Assembly (NCBI GenBank): GCA_964630905.1
Contig: CAZVWR010000007.1
Coordinates: 1-64,000, forward strand
Source: JAGOEX01 sp964630905
GTDB lineage: Bacteria > UBP6 > UBA1177
Length of the DNA stretch: 64,000 bases
Reading direction: 5' to 3'
Below, in pieces: positions 15,252-24,532 of this stretch; positions within the stretch are counted from its first letter, which is position 1; the number at the start of each line of letters is the position of its first letter. A program made the translations under genes and the position numbers. The notes beneath the pieces are model-generated. The model saw nothing but the letters and a program-made list of their open reading frames with translations, was not told the DNA's origin and ran no database searches.

Positions 15252-16931
15252 ATGCAAAAAGTAATTGGTTTTATTTCTTTCTACATGTATCCGAAACTGT
15301 TTAAGGTTTTGAAGGAAGGGTACACTTCAAAAATGTTTTCAAAAGACCTTTTCAGCGGCCTTACTGTCGGTGTTGTCGCACTACCTCTTGCAATGGCGTT
15401 TGCTATAGCTTCAGGGGCGACTCCTGAAAAAGGTTTATACACTGCTATAATCGGAGGATTTCTTATCTCATTTCTCGGAGGAAGCAGATACCAGATAGGC
15501 GGACCGACCGGAGCATTCATTGTCATAGTGTTCAATGTTATTTCAAAACACGGTTATGACGGACTTCTTCTTGCAACACTTCTTGCCGGCATAATGCTTC
15601 TTGTCATGGGTCTTGCAAAACTGGGAACAGTAATAAAATATATACCTTATCCTGTCACAACTGGGTTTACTACAGGTATAGGGCTGCTTATTTTCTCAAG
15701 TCAGGTAAAAGATTTTATGGGGATAACGGCAGGAAAGAACCCACCTGAATTTGTCGGAAAATGGCAGGTAATATTCCAAAATATTTCAACAGCGAATTTA
15801 CAGGCGCTTGCTGCAGGTTTTCTGACAGTCGCCATTATTTTAATCATCAGAAAGAAGATTCCCCGTGTTCCTGCCGCTTTTACCGCTGTCACGGTTGTTA
15901 CGCTTATCGCCTTTTTTGCCGGCATGGATGTCGAAACGATCGGATCGAAGTTCGGTTCCATCCCTTCAATGCTTCCGGTTCCTTCTTTCCCGGCATTTAC
16001 TCTTGCAAAAGTCAGGGCGGTGATGCCTGATGCGATTACGATTGCTCTTCTTGCCGGAATAGAGTCTCTTCTTTCCGCTGTTGTTGCAGACGGAATGACA
16101 GGTGACAGGCATGACTCTAACACGGAGCTTGCGGCACAGGGTGTTGCAAATATTGCTTCTGTCTTTTTCGGTGGCATTCCTGCGACAGGAGCCATTGCAA
16201 GAACAGCGACTAATATCAAATCGGGTGCAGTTTCACCTGTTTCAGGAATAATTCATGCGGCGACACTTTTCATGTTCATGCTTCTTCTTGCACCGGTTGC
16301 GGTAAAGATTCCGCTGACTGCTCTTGCCGGAGTTCTCATTGTTGTTTCTTTCGATATGAGTGAAATTCACAGGTTCAAAAGACTTTTCAAGGCACCCAAA
16401 AGTGATGCGATCGTTATGGTTCTCACTTTCGGACTTACTGTGCTCATTGATCTTACAGTTGCGGTGCAGGTCGGTGTTGTTCTTGCAGCTGTACTTTTTA
16501 TGAAAAGAATGGGCGAAGTCACAAACATTTCCTCGTGTGAATGGCTTTTTGATAAAAATGTCGATGATGGTTACGACAAAGATGCGATTAAAAACAAGGT
16601 TGTTCCAAAAGATGTCGAAGTATATGAGATAAACGGACCTTTCTTTTTTGCAATAGCTGACAAGCTTAAAGATACGATCGCATCGATAGAAGTTGCTCCT
16701 AGAGCATTCATACTGAGAATGAGACATGTGCCTGCAATTGATGCAACCGGCATAAACGCACTTTTTGAGCTTCAGGAAAAATGTACAAGGGTCAAAGTGA
16801 AACTTATTCTCTCTGGGGTTCAGCCAGGGAGTCAGGTCATGAATGCACTGATCAAATACGGACTTGATAAAGAGATTGGTGCCGATTACATAACTCCGAG
16901 TATTGACGACGCTCTTAAAATGGTCAATTAA
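15252..16931 (+). CDS. SulP-family anion transporter with STAS domain
   Basis: A 559-residue inner-membrane permease. The N-terminal part has the SulP signature GLTVGVVALPLAMAFAIASG followed by EKGLYTAIIGG and GGPTGAFIV, then about 10-14 hydrophobic segments to residue 425. The C-terminal 110 residues are a STAS domain (VEVYEINGPFFFAIADKL...VPAIDATGINAL), in which the usual regulatory serine position after Asp-Ala is threonine. SulP members carry sulfate, bicarbonate or other anions; the substrate cannot be read from the sequence. It shares a duplicated promoter segment with the preceding porin gene, so the two are probably co-regulated. Confidence 0.9.
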   Translation: MQKVIGFISFYMYPKLFKVLKEGYTSKMFSKDLFSGLTVGVVALPLAMAFAIASGATPEKGLYTAIIGGFLISFLGGSRYQIGGPTGAFIVIVFNVISKHGYDGLLLATLLAGIMLLVMGLAKLGTVIKYIPYPVTTGFTTGIGLLIFSSQVKDFMGITAGKNPPEFVGKWQVIFQNISTANLQALAAGFLTVAIILIIRKKIPRVPAAFTAVTVVTLIAFFAGMDVETIGSKFGSIPSMLPVPSFPAFTLAKVRAVMPDAITIALLAGIESLLSAVVADGMTGDRHDSNTELAAQGVANIASVFFGGIPATGAIARTATNIKSGAVSPVSGIIHAATLFMFMLLLAPVAVKIPLTALAGVLIVVSFDMSEIHRFKRLFKAPKSDAIVMVLTFGLTVLIDLTVAVQVGVVLAAVLFMKRMGEVTNISSCEWLFDKNVDDGYDKDAIKNKVVPKDVEVYEINGPFFFAIADKLKDTIASIEVAPRAFILRMRHVPAIDATGINALFELQEKCTRVKVKLILSGVQPGSQVMNALIKYGLDKEIGADYITPSIDDALKMVN

Positions 16932-17009
16932 GGCGACTCTCTTTTTTATTGCCATATTTAATCCATTCAAATATATTCATTCCTGTTGAAAACTGAGATG
17001 GTGTAAATT

Positions 17010-18119
17010 ATGAGTGAAATCTTAAAATCGAAGATGGCGATTCTTTTTTTCTCTTTTCTTGTCGTTTTTATTGCTGTTGTTGTCAGATCGGTATTGGTTG
17101 AAAGGGAGCTTTCAAATGCTCTACTTGAGTGTCAAAGCAGGGAGTGTCTTTCTGTCAAAGAGTGTGATGAGCACAATGCTGAAATGAACGATGACGAAGA
17201 TGTCCCCGATGAAGATGCAGCGCAGACGGAACAGATGATCGCAAAACCTGTTGAGACAAACATATCAGACAACAATAAATATTCATTTTCGATACCTGTA
17301 ACTGCAAGTTTTTACAACACTTTCGGCGACAGTTCCGTAATTGCCGGTCTTGCACAGAAAACCGGGAACAAAAGACTCAGTGAACTTCTGTCGGCTCACA
17401 TTGCAAGGAATCTGGTATTTTCGCTTGATATAAGGAGAGATCTCTATCCGGGAGATCATATAAGTGCAGTTTTCAGGATCGTTCCTGATGAAGAGAAGAG
17501 AACAAGAGCGGATATGCCGGATGATATTGAGATCCTTGCAATGAAATATCATTCAAAAAAACTGAAAAAGACTTTCTCATTCTACTCATTCAAACCATCT
17601 GAAAGAAAGTTTCCAGCTTTTTTTGACGAATCGGGCTTTGCTATAGAAAAACCGCTGAAAAATTCACCACTTAAAGAATGGATACAGATCACTTCAGTTC
17701 TTAAAGACCGCCGCCCCAAACATGACGGAATTGATTTCAAGGCACTTGCCGGAACACCCGTTTATGCACCGTGGAGCGGAAAAGTTCTCAGAACCAACTG
17801 GAAAAAAAGATACAATGGATTTTCGATCGAAGCCGAAGTGAACACCAATCCGAAAGTTATAATGATACTTCTCCATCTTGACAAAGTTCTCGTCAAACCC
17901 GGAGACACATTCAAAGCCGGAGATCACATAGCCGATGTCGGCAATACAGGCAGATCGTTCGCACCGCATCTTCACTATCAGCTCCAGAAAGAACCCGGAA
18001 AAACAAGAGCCATACTCGATCCAATAAAATTCCACGGAACAACCGACTGGAAACTCCCCGAAACCGAAATCCCATCTTTTGAAAAAGTCAGAAAAGAATT
18101 TGATAAGCTGATGGATTGA
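17010..18119 (+). CDS. membrane-anchored LytM (M23) peptidase
   Basis: A 369-residue protein with one N-terminal membrane segment (MAILFFSFLVVFIAVVVRSV, residues 9-28), an acidic linker, and a C-terminal LytM domain that cleaves peptidoglycan crosslinks. All zinc and catalytic residues are present: H238 and D242 in KHDGIDF, H289 in LLHLDK, H320 and H322 in PHLHYQ. It should act in the periplasm on the cell wall. The gene lies next to the cell-shape operon but points the other way, and its last 32 bases overlap the end of the convergent lipid kinase gene. Confidence 0.9.
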   Translation: MSEILKSKMAILFFSFLVVFIAVVVRSVLVERELSNALLECQSRECLSVKECDEHNAEMNDDEDVPDEDAAQTEQMIAKPVETNISDNNKYSFSIPVTASFYNTFGDSSVIAGLAQKTGNKRLSELLSAHIARNLVFSLDIRRDLYPGDHISAVFRIVPDEEKRTRADMPDDIEILAMKYHSKKLKKTFSFYSFKPSERKFPAFFDESGFAIEKPLKNSPLKEWIQITSVLKDRRPKHDGIDFKALAGTPVYAPWSGKVLRTNWKKRYNGFSIEAEVNTNPKVIMILLHLDKVLVKPGDTFKAGDHIADVGNTGRSFAPHLHYQLQKEPGKTRAILDPIKFHGTTDWKLPETEIPSFEKVRKEFDKLMD

Positions 18120-19041
18120 CGCTCACAACTTTCAGAGTTTTTGGTACAACTTCAAAGGTGAGGGGAGTGGTGCCGAGTGCTTCTCCGTCTGCTTCAAAAA
18201 GCATAGGTCTGTCGGATGTTATTGATATGTTTCTGCCTTTAAGTAATTGAACTTTCTGAACTTTTCCGATGTCGCCTGTTTTGAGTTTTCCTGAGTGTCT
18301 GATTATTCCAAGCCGTCCGATGTCACCTATGAATGTGAGTGCAAGCTCTCCTCCGTCAAGAACTGCATGGGGAACCTGCATCAGCCCTCCGCCATTATAT
18401 TTTCCGATTCCGATGTTTATTGAGAGTGCTTTTTCGTTTATCACTTCAGTTCCGTCAATGGATATATTGGTAAGTGTCGGAATGAATGAAAAGAGTGATG
18501 TGAAAATATTCAATGAATATAGCCATTTGCCTCGTTTGCCGGCTTCTTTCATCCTTTCAGTTTTAAAAAGGACTTCAGCATCATATCCGGTCCCGGCAAC
18601 ATTCATGAAATATCTTTCACAGGGTCTCCGGTCAGTTCCAAGATAAGAGGTGCGGCAGACATCATGAAGTATGCAGGACCCTTTCCTGATAGCTTTTACC
18701 ATCTGTTCACGGTCTTTTGTGAATCCTGCGGAAAGACCCCAGTCGTTGCCTGTCCCCAAAGGAATGACGGCAAGAGTTATCTCTGTGGATAATACTGTTT
18801 TCTGAGTCAGTATTCCGTTGATGATCTCATTTGCCGTTCCGTCTCCTCCTGCACATATTATTTTTCTGTATCCTTCAAGTATCGCTCTGATTGCAAGATG
18901 TGTCGCATGCCCCCGTTTTTTTGTCAGAGCTTTGGTGAAAGGAACTTTGTGGTTGTTGAGAATCCTGATTATATCGGCAAGTTCTCTTTTGCACCTGTTT
19001 CCGCCTGAGACGGGATTTGCTATCAGAAACCAGTTGTCCAT
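18088..19041 (-). CDS. diacylglycerol kinase-like lipid kinase (YegS/DgkB family)
   Basis: A 317-residue protein starting with FLIANPVSGGNRCKRE, followed by KIICAGGDGTANEIING (the GGDGT nucleotide motif) and VIPLGTGNDWG. These are the three signatures of the DAGK catalytic family, which phosphorylates diacylglycerol or related lipids. It is the last gene of the mre-rodA operon, 7 nt downstream of rodA, so it may recycle lipids released during envelope growth (inference). It overlaps the convergent LytM gene by 32 bases. Confidence 0.9.
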   Translation of the reverse strand: MDNWFLIANPVSGGNRCKRELADIIRILNNHKVPFTKALTKKRGHATHLAIRAILEGYRKIICAGGDGTANEIINGILTQKTVLSTEITLAVIPLGTGNDWGLSAGFTKDREQMVKAIRKGSCILHDVCRTSYLGTDRRPCERYFMNVAGTGYDAEVLFKTERMKEAGKRGKWLYSLNIFTSLFSFIPTLTNISIDGTEVINEKALSINIGIGKYNGGGLMQVPHAVLDGGELALTFIGDIGRLGIIRHSGKLKTGDIGKVQKVQLLKGRNISITSDRPMLFEADGEALGTTPLTFEVVPKTLKVVSVNPSAYQILF

Positions 19042-19048
19042 TCAGCTC

Positions 19049-20149
19049 TTATAATGAATATCTTCTGTTTATGCTTATATTGTGGATCATTCCGAAAAGG
19101 ATTGCGTTGAAAATGAGAGAGCTCCCCCCGTATGAAAACCAGGGTAGGGGAATTCCTACTACAGGCATTATTCCTGTCACCATCCCTATATTTATTAAAA
19201 CCTGAAGCCAAATGTGAGCAACCCCTCCGACAAGAATCAGTGAAGAGAATTTGTCCTTTACTGATCCGATAAGATTGAGTATTTTCACAAGAAGAAGCAG
19301 ATACAGCATCAGCAGAAAAGAGACACCTGTAAATCCGAATTCTTCAGCAAAGACAGAGAAGATGAAATCGGTGTGGTGTTCAGGGATAAAGCGGAGCATG
19401 TTCTGAGTTCCCTTCTTGTACCCTTTGCCGTAGATCTGTCCGCTTCCGACTGCAATAACTGACTGATTTGTATGATACTGTGTCGTCAAGCTCAGATCAG
19501 CGCTTTCCGGTAAGACAAAACTGAGAAGCGCTATGACCCTGTCCTGCTGATATTTCTTCAATCCGTACTGCCAGATGAAAGGGGAAGATATTACAATGAG
19601 AATTATGAGTCCGGTCAGCCACTTTCTGTTTATCTTTGTCGAAAGGAACATTATCATTGAGATCATTATTATCAGGATTGCTGTTCCAAGATCAGGTTCC
19701 TTGTATATTAAATATGCCGGCAGAAGAGCGGCAATAAATTCAGGAAGAATGTCAAAAAGATTGTATCCGTCTTCAAGAGTCGGCTTCATGTTAAGCCGGT
19801 AGGCAATGAAAAGGATGATCGAAACCTTTGACAGTTCGCTCACCTGAAAGTTCATGAACCCCAGATCGAGCCATCGTTGTGACCCGCCGATCTTTTTGCC
19901 GATTATCAGAACCAGAAAGAGAAGCACAGTGTTTGCGACGAACAGAGGGACGGCAGATCTTTCAACAAAGCGGATATCGGAATATGAAAAAAAGGCGAAT
20001 ACCCCGATTGATAGTCCAACCCAGACAAGTTGAATATGAAATTTTGAAATATTGTAACTCAGTGCACTGTTAAGTGAGAAGAGCCCCATTGTCAGAATTA
20101 TCACGATAGGGATCACGATCATCAGATCCATTTTCTGCCTTGGGATCAT
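19049..20149 (-). CDS. rodA: RodA, SEDS peptidoglycan glycosyltransferase
   Basis: A 366-residue polytopic protein of the SEDS family, polymerising glycan strands for cell elongation with PBP2. Recognised by PDLGTAILI, GYGKGYKKGTQ-type loop QIYGKGYKKGTQ, PEHHTDFIFSVFAEEFGF and the C-terminal PLPWFSYGGSS. About ten membrane segments. It overlaps the upstream PBP2 gene by four bases, giving coupled expression of the two partners. Confidence 0.96.
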   Translation of the reverse strand: MIPRQKMDLMIVIPIVIILTMGLFSLNSALSYNISKFHIQLVWVGLSIGVFAFFSYSDIRFVERSAVPLFVANTVLLFLVLIIGKKIGGSQRWLDLGFMNFQVSELSKVSIILFIAYRLNMKPTLEDGYNLFDILPEFIAALLPAYLIYKEPDLGTAILIIMISMIMFLSTKINRKWLTGLIILIVISSPFIWQYGLKKYQQDRVIALLSFVLPESADLSLTTQYHTNQSVIAVGSGQIYGKGYKKGTQNMLRFIPEHHTDFIFSVFAEEFGFTGVSFLLMLYLLLLVKILNLIGSVKDKFSSLILVGGVAHIWLQVLINIGMVTGIMPVVGIPLPWFSYGGSSLIFNAILFGMIHNISINRRYSL

Positions 20150-22026
20150 TCTGTAACGCTCCTTCCGAAGTGATAGGCCTTAAGCATTTTATATACGACC
20201 GGAGCCGCGACACTTCCTCCATGTCCTCCCCCTTCGATAACTGCCACGGCAACAACTTCGGGATTTTTATAAGGGTAAAACGCCGCAAAAAGGGCGTCAT
20301 CCTGTGTCATGTGTCTTCTTTCATCATCGGTGTAATCGATATTTTTTCTGTCAATGTTGGATATGACCTGACTCGTTCCGGTTTTTCCTGCGGCATCTTT
20401 TATTGTCCTGTCAGAATAAAAATATGCAGTGCCTCCCGGTTCGTTTGTGACACTCCAGAGAGCTTTGTTTATCGACTCGAAATGTTTTTTATCAATGTCA
20501 AGGACCCGGATGATCTCGTTGTCAATTTTTGTCTCTTTACCTTCAGGAGAAATGATGCTTTCAACGATTCTGGGTTTAATTATCACACCGTGATTTGCAA
20601 GTGCGGCATACAGAACAGCTATCTGCAAAGGTGTCATTCTTATATCACCCTGTCCGATCGAAAGGTTCATTATTATCCCTTTGCCTATTCTCATCCCGGG
20701 ATAGTTGAGGTTGAACCATGTCCTTTCGGGCAGAACACCTCTTTCTTCACCCGGAAGATCGATACCTGTCAGGTGACCTACACCGAATAGGTTTGAAAAA
20801 TGGGTCAATCCTTCAAGACCGATCTCTTCAGAAAGTTTGTAGTAATAAATATCACAGCTTTCCTTGAGTGACCTGTATAGATTCGCATAACCGTGTCCAC
20901 CTTTGTTCCAGCAGCATTTGGTATCAGTTCCGAACATAAGGCATCCCTCACACAAATATGTCGATGAAGGAGTTATCTTCCTGTAGTGAAGTCCTGCTAT
21001 TGCCGGTACAGGTTTGAATGTGGATCCCGGGAAATATGTCTGCCGGATGACTTTATTGACGAGCGGATTTAAAATACTCTGGCTGTATTCCCTCCATATT
21101 TTTTCAGGGATCCTTTTTCTTGAAAGGAGGTTGGAGTCAAATGACGGGCTTGAATACATTCCAAGAATTCTTCCGCTTGATATTTCCATGATCATTACAG
21201 CTCCGCTCATATCGCCCAGAGCGGCGGCGGCGGTTTCCTGAAGATAGCTCAACACGGTGGTCTTTATAGAGCTCCCTTTGACCGCATGTTTTGATGACGG
21301 GATAGAACTGTCAATGTTTTCAGGCACTTCTATCTTCCTGCCCATATGATCTATAATATGAAATGTTTCGCCGTATTGACCGTGAAGATATTCCTCATAG
21401 CTTTTTTCAAGACCGGTTTTGCCTGTAAAATCTTCAATGTCATAATCTGTAAGGACCTTCGCTTCATTCTGGTTGATCTTTGAAACATATCCAGTTATAT
21501 GTGATGCTTTTTCTTTTAGAGGATAGACCCTCTTATATGATGATGATATGATGATGCCGGGAAAATTTGTCAAGTATCCTGAATAACTAAGTATTTTTTC
21601 TTTTGATATTTCATCTTTTATCAGCATGGGGAGGTATCTGCACCTTCCGTAACAACCGAGTATCTGTTCGCTGAATCTTTGTTTTTCATTTTTAGAAAGT
21701 TCAAGTACTGTGCTGATCCTGTCGATCTGTTCTTCTTTCCTGTCCGGTTTAAGAAAAAAGACAGGAACTGCTGAAATTCGAAATGACGGTTCCGTTGTTG
21801 CAAGAATTTTGCCGTCAAAGGAGATTATTTCCCCCCTTGCAGGAAATATCTTTTCGCCCAGAATGAAGTTGTCACGGGATCTTTCAATGAATTCATGGCC
21901 TTTTATAACCTGAAGATAAAACACTCTTCCAATGAGAATAGTAAATGAAAAAATTACTACATACAGCAGAAGTCTTGTCCTTTCAAATATGCTTTTTACT
22001 TCTTCAGACTGTTTAAGGATCCTCAT
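20146..22026 (-). CDS. mrdA: penicillin-binding protein 2 (elongasome transpeptidase)
   Basis: A 626-residue class B PBP. One N-terminal membrane segment (about residues 20-40), a PBP dimer domain, and a transpeptidase domain with S335-TFK (SxxK), S390-CD (the SxN position, as SxD in PBP2 proteins) and K548TG. It crosslinks peptidoglycan during lateral growth with RodA. It overlaps mreD and rodA by four bases on each side. Four cysteines at about 359-372 are unusual for this region and might form disulfides in the periplasm. Confidence 0.96.
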   Translation of the reverse strand: MRILKQSEEVKSIFERTRLLLYVVIFSFTILIGRVFYLQVIKGHEFIERSRDNFILGEKIFPARGEIISFDGKILATTEPSFRISAVPVFFLKPDRKEEQIDRISTVLELSKNEKQRFSEQILGCYGRCRYLPMLIKDEISKEKILSYSGYLTNFPGIIISSSYKRVYPLKEKASHITGYVSKINQNEAKVLTDYDIEDFTGKTGLEKSYEEYLHGQYGETFHIIDHMGRKIEVPENIDSSIPSSKHAVKGSSIKTTVLSYLQETAAAALGDMSGAVMIMEISSGRILGMYSSPSFDSNLLSRKRIPEKIWREYSQSILNPLVNKVIRQTYFPGSTFKPVPAIAGLHYRKITPSSTYLCEGCLMFGTDTKCCWNKGGHGYANLYRSLKESCDIYYYKLSEEIGLEGLTHFSNLFGVGHLTGIDLPGEERGVLPERTWFNLNYPGMRIGKGIIMNLSIGQGDIRMTPLQIAVLYAALANHGVIIKPRIVESIISPEGKETKIDNEIIRVLDIDKKHFESINKALWSVTNEPGGTAYFYSDRTIKDAAGKTGTSQVISNIDRKNIDYTDDERRHMTQDDALFAAFYPYKNPEVVAVAVIEGGGHGGSVAAPVVYKMLKAYHFGRSVTE

Positions 22027-22517
22027 AGCCAGGAATCCTTTATAAAGAGTTGGTCAATAGACGGTTTAAAAAGGTTGTATGCAAGTATGAGGATAACTGC
22101 CGAGACAGCACTGTTCACCGAAGTGGAGATTATTTTGAAATCACCAGTAAAAACATAGAGATATGCGAGCCTGTTAATGTTGATGACAATAGCCGAAAGG
22201 ATTGAATTTATCAGGGCGGTAAGTGAAAAATCAAAAGCTGTGGATTCAAAAAATGAAACTGTTATGAAGTAAAGCTGTATCGAAACGAACAGGATGAATA
22301 TTGCAGGCACCGGTGTTGCAAACTGGGAATATATCAGGAGTGAGAGAATAATATATGTTATCCTGTACCGGACTTTTTTCTCAGAATAAAACAGAGTAAA
22401 AATGACTGAAAAAAGTGTGACATGAATGAACTGAAGATTTAAAATATAGGTGGCGGAAGAGATTAAAAGAAATGTTATCAGGGAAAGAGTTACAAATTTA
22501 AAAGAGAGGTTTTTCAT
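22023..22517 (-). CDS. mreD: rod shape-determining protein MreD
   Basis: A small hydrophobic protein (164 residues from ATG 22517) with about five or six membrane segments, in the MreD position between mreC and the PBP2 gene. Sequence conservation in this family is weak, so context carries much of the call. A TTG 21 nt upstream (22538) would add seven residues; I prefer the ATG, which has GGAA about 12 bases before it. Its start lies 20 bases inside mreC. Confidence 0.85.
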   Translation of the reverse strand: MKNLSFKFVTLSLITFLLISSATYILNLQFIHVTLFSVIFTLFYSEKKVRYRITYIILSLLIYSQFATPVPAIFILFVSIQLYFITVSFFESTAFDFSLTALINSILSAIVININRLAYLYVFTGDFKIISTSVNSAVSAVILILAYNLFKPSIDQLFIKDSWL

Positions 22518-23325
22518 CTTTTGTGTTTGTTCCGACAATAATAAAAATATGGTTCAGTTTCCCTTTTTTGAAAAGAGGAATTGCTTCCCCCTTGGAAAAA
22601 AGTATGTTTCCTTCATCCTCTTTAAGACTGCTGATTATTCCTATCGGCAGATAGGGGATGCTGTAATTTTCACTCAAGTTAGCACTTAAGAGTTTCTTTC
22701 CATCGGCAGGCGGAATATTGCAGACCTTGTCAAGGAAAAGTATTGAAAGTGACTGACCGTTGCCTTTTAGAATCGCGGTACACTCCTCTCTGTTTTCAAG
22801 AACTGCCGGTATAGTGAACTGTTTTGATGTAATAAGCTCAACTTCGGCTCTTGATGTGTGGAAAGTTGAAACAAGTCCCACAAGTCCCATGCTTGAGACC
22901 ACTGTTGCTTTTTCGGCCATAAGTTTTGAATATTCCTCGGGAAACCCGACTACAATTCTGTTGGGATTTATGTCAGAGAAGTTGAGTATTCTGGCGGGAA
23001 TTATTGTATATTTACCGTAACTGTCCTTCAGTTTTAAAAGTTTTGAAAGTTCTTCGTTCTCTCTTTTGATAGCTTCATTCATTATCAGGCGGACTTTGAG
23101 TTCGGAGATCTCACGCTCCAGTTCGATGTTTTTTTTCCCCACATCTTTTAGACCGATGATTATCTGCACAGTATTTCTGATGTTTTCGATCTGGTCCTGA
23201 AAGAACGACTTCATACTGTCAGCAACAACTGATCTGGGAGTATATTCAAGAATAAAATTCGGTATTGCAAAAGCAAGTACGATTGAAACTGCTACAATAT
23301 ATAGAAAGATTTTTTTTCTGTTCAA
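22498..23325 (-). CDS. mreC: rod shape-determining protein MreC
   Basis: A 275-residue protein with an N-terminal membrane anchor (IFLYIVAVSIVLAFAIP), a coiled coil (KNIELEREISELKVRL, about residues 65-100) and the beta-rich MreC core (ARILNFSDINPNRIVVG, SSMGLVGLVSTFHTSRAEVELITS). It is a periplasmic scaffold of the elongasome. The start is TTG, one base after the mreB stop; no ATG lies before the membrane anchor, so TTG with translational coupling is most likely. Confidence 0.93.
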   Translation of the reverse strand: MNRKKIFLYIVAVSIVLAFAIPNFILEYTPRSVVADSMKSFFQDQIENIRNTVQIIIGLKDVGKKNIELEREISELKVRLIMNEAIKRENEELSKLLKLKDSYGKYTIIPARILNFSDINPNRIVVGFPEEYSKLMAEKATVVSSMGLVGLVSTFHTSRAEVELITSKQFTIPAVLENREECTAILKGNGQSLSILFLDKVCNIPPADGKKLLSANLSENYSIPYLPIGIISSLKEDEGNILFSKGEAIPLFKKGKLNHIFIIVGTNTKDEKPLF

Positions 23326-23326
23326 A

Positions 23327-24367
23327 TCAATACAGTGAAATGGTTTTCAAAAGTGAAATATTTTCAAGTATTTTGCCGGTTCCCATAACAACTGATTTCA
23401 GAGGATCTTCGGCAATTATTACAGGAAGGTTGGTCTCTTCCCTTAAAAGAATGTCGAGATTTTTTAGAAGAGCACCTCCACCGGCAAGGACGATCCCTTT
23501 GTCCACAATGTCAGCTGCAAGTTCCGGAGGAGTGTTCTCAAGAACGGTTTTTACGGCTGAAACGATAGCTTTAACGACCTCTTCAAGCGCCTCTCTTATT
23601 TCATCACTGTTTATCTCAATTGTCTTAGGTACTCCGGCAACAAGGTCAAGCCCCTTAACTTCCATGAACTCTTTGGTTTCATCAGGATATGCGTTGCCGA
23701 TCGTCCACTTGATCTGCTCAGCCATTCTTTCACCGATGGCGAGATTATATTTCTTTTTTATATAGTCTATAATGCTTTCATCCATCTTATCTCCGGCCGA
23801 TTTGACAGATTTCGAATATACTATGCCGGCAAGTGAAATTACAGCTACCTCTGTTGTTCCTCCACCGATATCAACGATCATGTTCCCTGTCGGTTCGGTT
23901 ACAGGCATATTCGCTCCCACTGCGGCAGCCATCGGCTGCTCAATAAGGAAAACCTCTCTTGCACCTGCTCCCAGTGCCGCTTCCTTCACAGTTCTTTTTT
24001 CAACTTCAGTGATGCCGTAAGGAACACCGATTGCTATCCTCGGTTTTATAAAACTGCCATTTTTGTAGGCGTGCCTGATGAAATACTTGAGCATCTGGTG
24101 AGCAACTTCAAAATCTGCAATAACACCGTCCTTAAGAGGTCTTATTACAGTGATATTAACAGGGGCTTTACCGATCATTTCCTTTGCCTCTTTTCCGACA
24201 GCACGGACTGATTTTGCCCCTCTTGAGTCTTTTTCCTGAACAGCTACAACGCTCGGCTCATTTGCAACGATACCGATCCCTTTTACATAGATCAGTGTGT
24301 TTGCTGTTCCAAGATCAATTGCGATATCGTTTGTAAATATTGATAATAAATTGTCGATCTTAAACAT
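23327..24367 (-). CDS. mreB: actin-like rod shape-determining protein MreB
   Basis: 346 residues from ATG 24367. The actin-fold motifs are IAIDLGTANTLIYV (phosphate 1), MIVDIGGGTTEVAVISL (phosphate 2) and IVLAGGGALLKNLD (adenosine). An in-frame TTG at 24400 would add 11 residues, but the ATG gives the normal MreB N-terminus and has a GAGAG element ten bases upstream. It forms membrane-attached filaments that organise MreC, MreD, RodA and PBP2, encoded downstream in that order. Confidence 0.97.
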   Translation of the reverse strand: MFKIDNLLSIFTNDIAIDLGTANTLIYVKGIGIVANEPSVVAVQEKDSRGAKSVRAVGKEAKEMIGKAPVNITVIRPLKDGVIADFEVAHQMLKYFIRHAYKNGSFIKPRIAIGVPYGITEVEKRTVKEAALGAGAREVFLIEQPMAAAVGANMPVTEPTGNMIVDIGGGTTEVAVISLAGIVYSKSVKSAGDKMDESIIDYIKKKYNLAIGERMAEQIKWTIGNAYPDETKEFMEVKGLDLVAGVPKTIEINSDEIREALEEVVKAIVSAVKTVLENTPPELAADIVDKGIVLAGGGALLKNLDILLREETNLPVIIAEDPLKSVVMGTGKILENISLLKTISLY

Positions 24368-24413
24368 TTTTAACAATCTCTCTAAATTAGGTTTGAACAA
24401 AAAAACGGGTTAA

Positions 24414-24442
24414 AGTATATTCATATGATACTGTAAAGTAAA
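24414..24442 (-). promoter_or_regulatory. sigma-70 promoter of the mre operon
   Basis: On the minus strand TTTACT (24442-24437) and TATACT (24419-24414) with a 17-bp spacer, about 50 nt before the mreB start. Confidence 0.65.
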
Positions 24443-24477
24443 GAAGTTTTTTATTTTATTTATTGTAAGCAAATATC

Positions 24478-24506
24478 TTGCCAACCCTTTTTTTATTGTT
24501 TATAAT
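24478..24506 (+). promoter_or_regulatory. sigma-70 promoter of the rpoN-PTS operon
   Basis: TTGCCA 24478-24483 and a perfect TATAAT 24501-24506 with a 17-bp spacer, 27 nt upstream of the rpoN ATG. It is divergent from the mreB promoter, with about 35 bp between the two -35 boxes. Confidence 0.75.
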
Positions 24507-24532
24507 GCCTTCGAAATTTCTTTGGTGGAAAG

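Noticed and set aside
15701..16219. Minus-strand frame of 172 codons inside the SulP gene
   Set aside because: Shadow of a well-supported membrane protein gene; composition rich in Ala/Thr/Ile as expected from antisense reading.
20140..20790. Plus-strand frame of 216 codons inside the PBP2 gene
   Set aside because: Antisense to a gene with intact catalytic motifs; no start signal or known domain.
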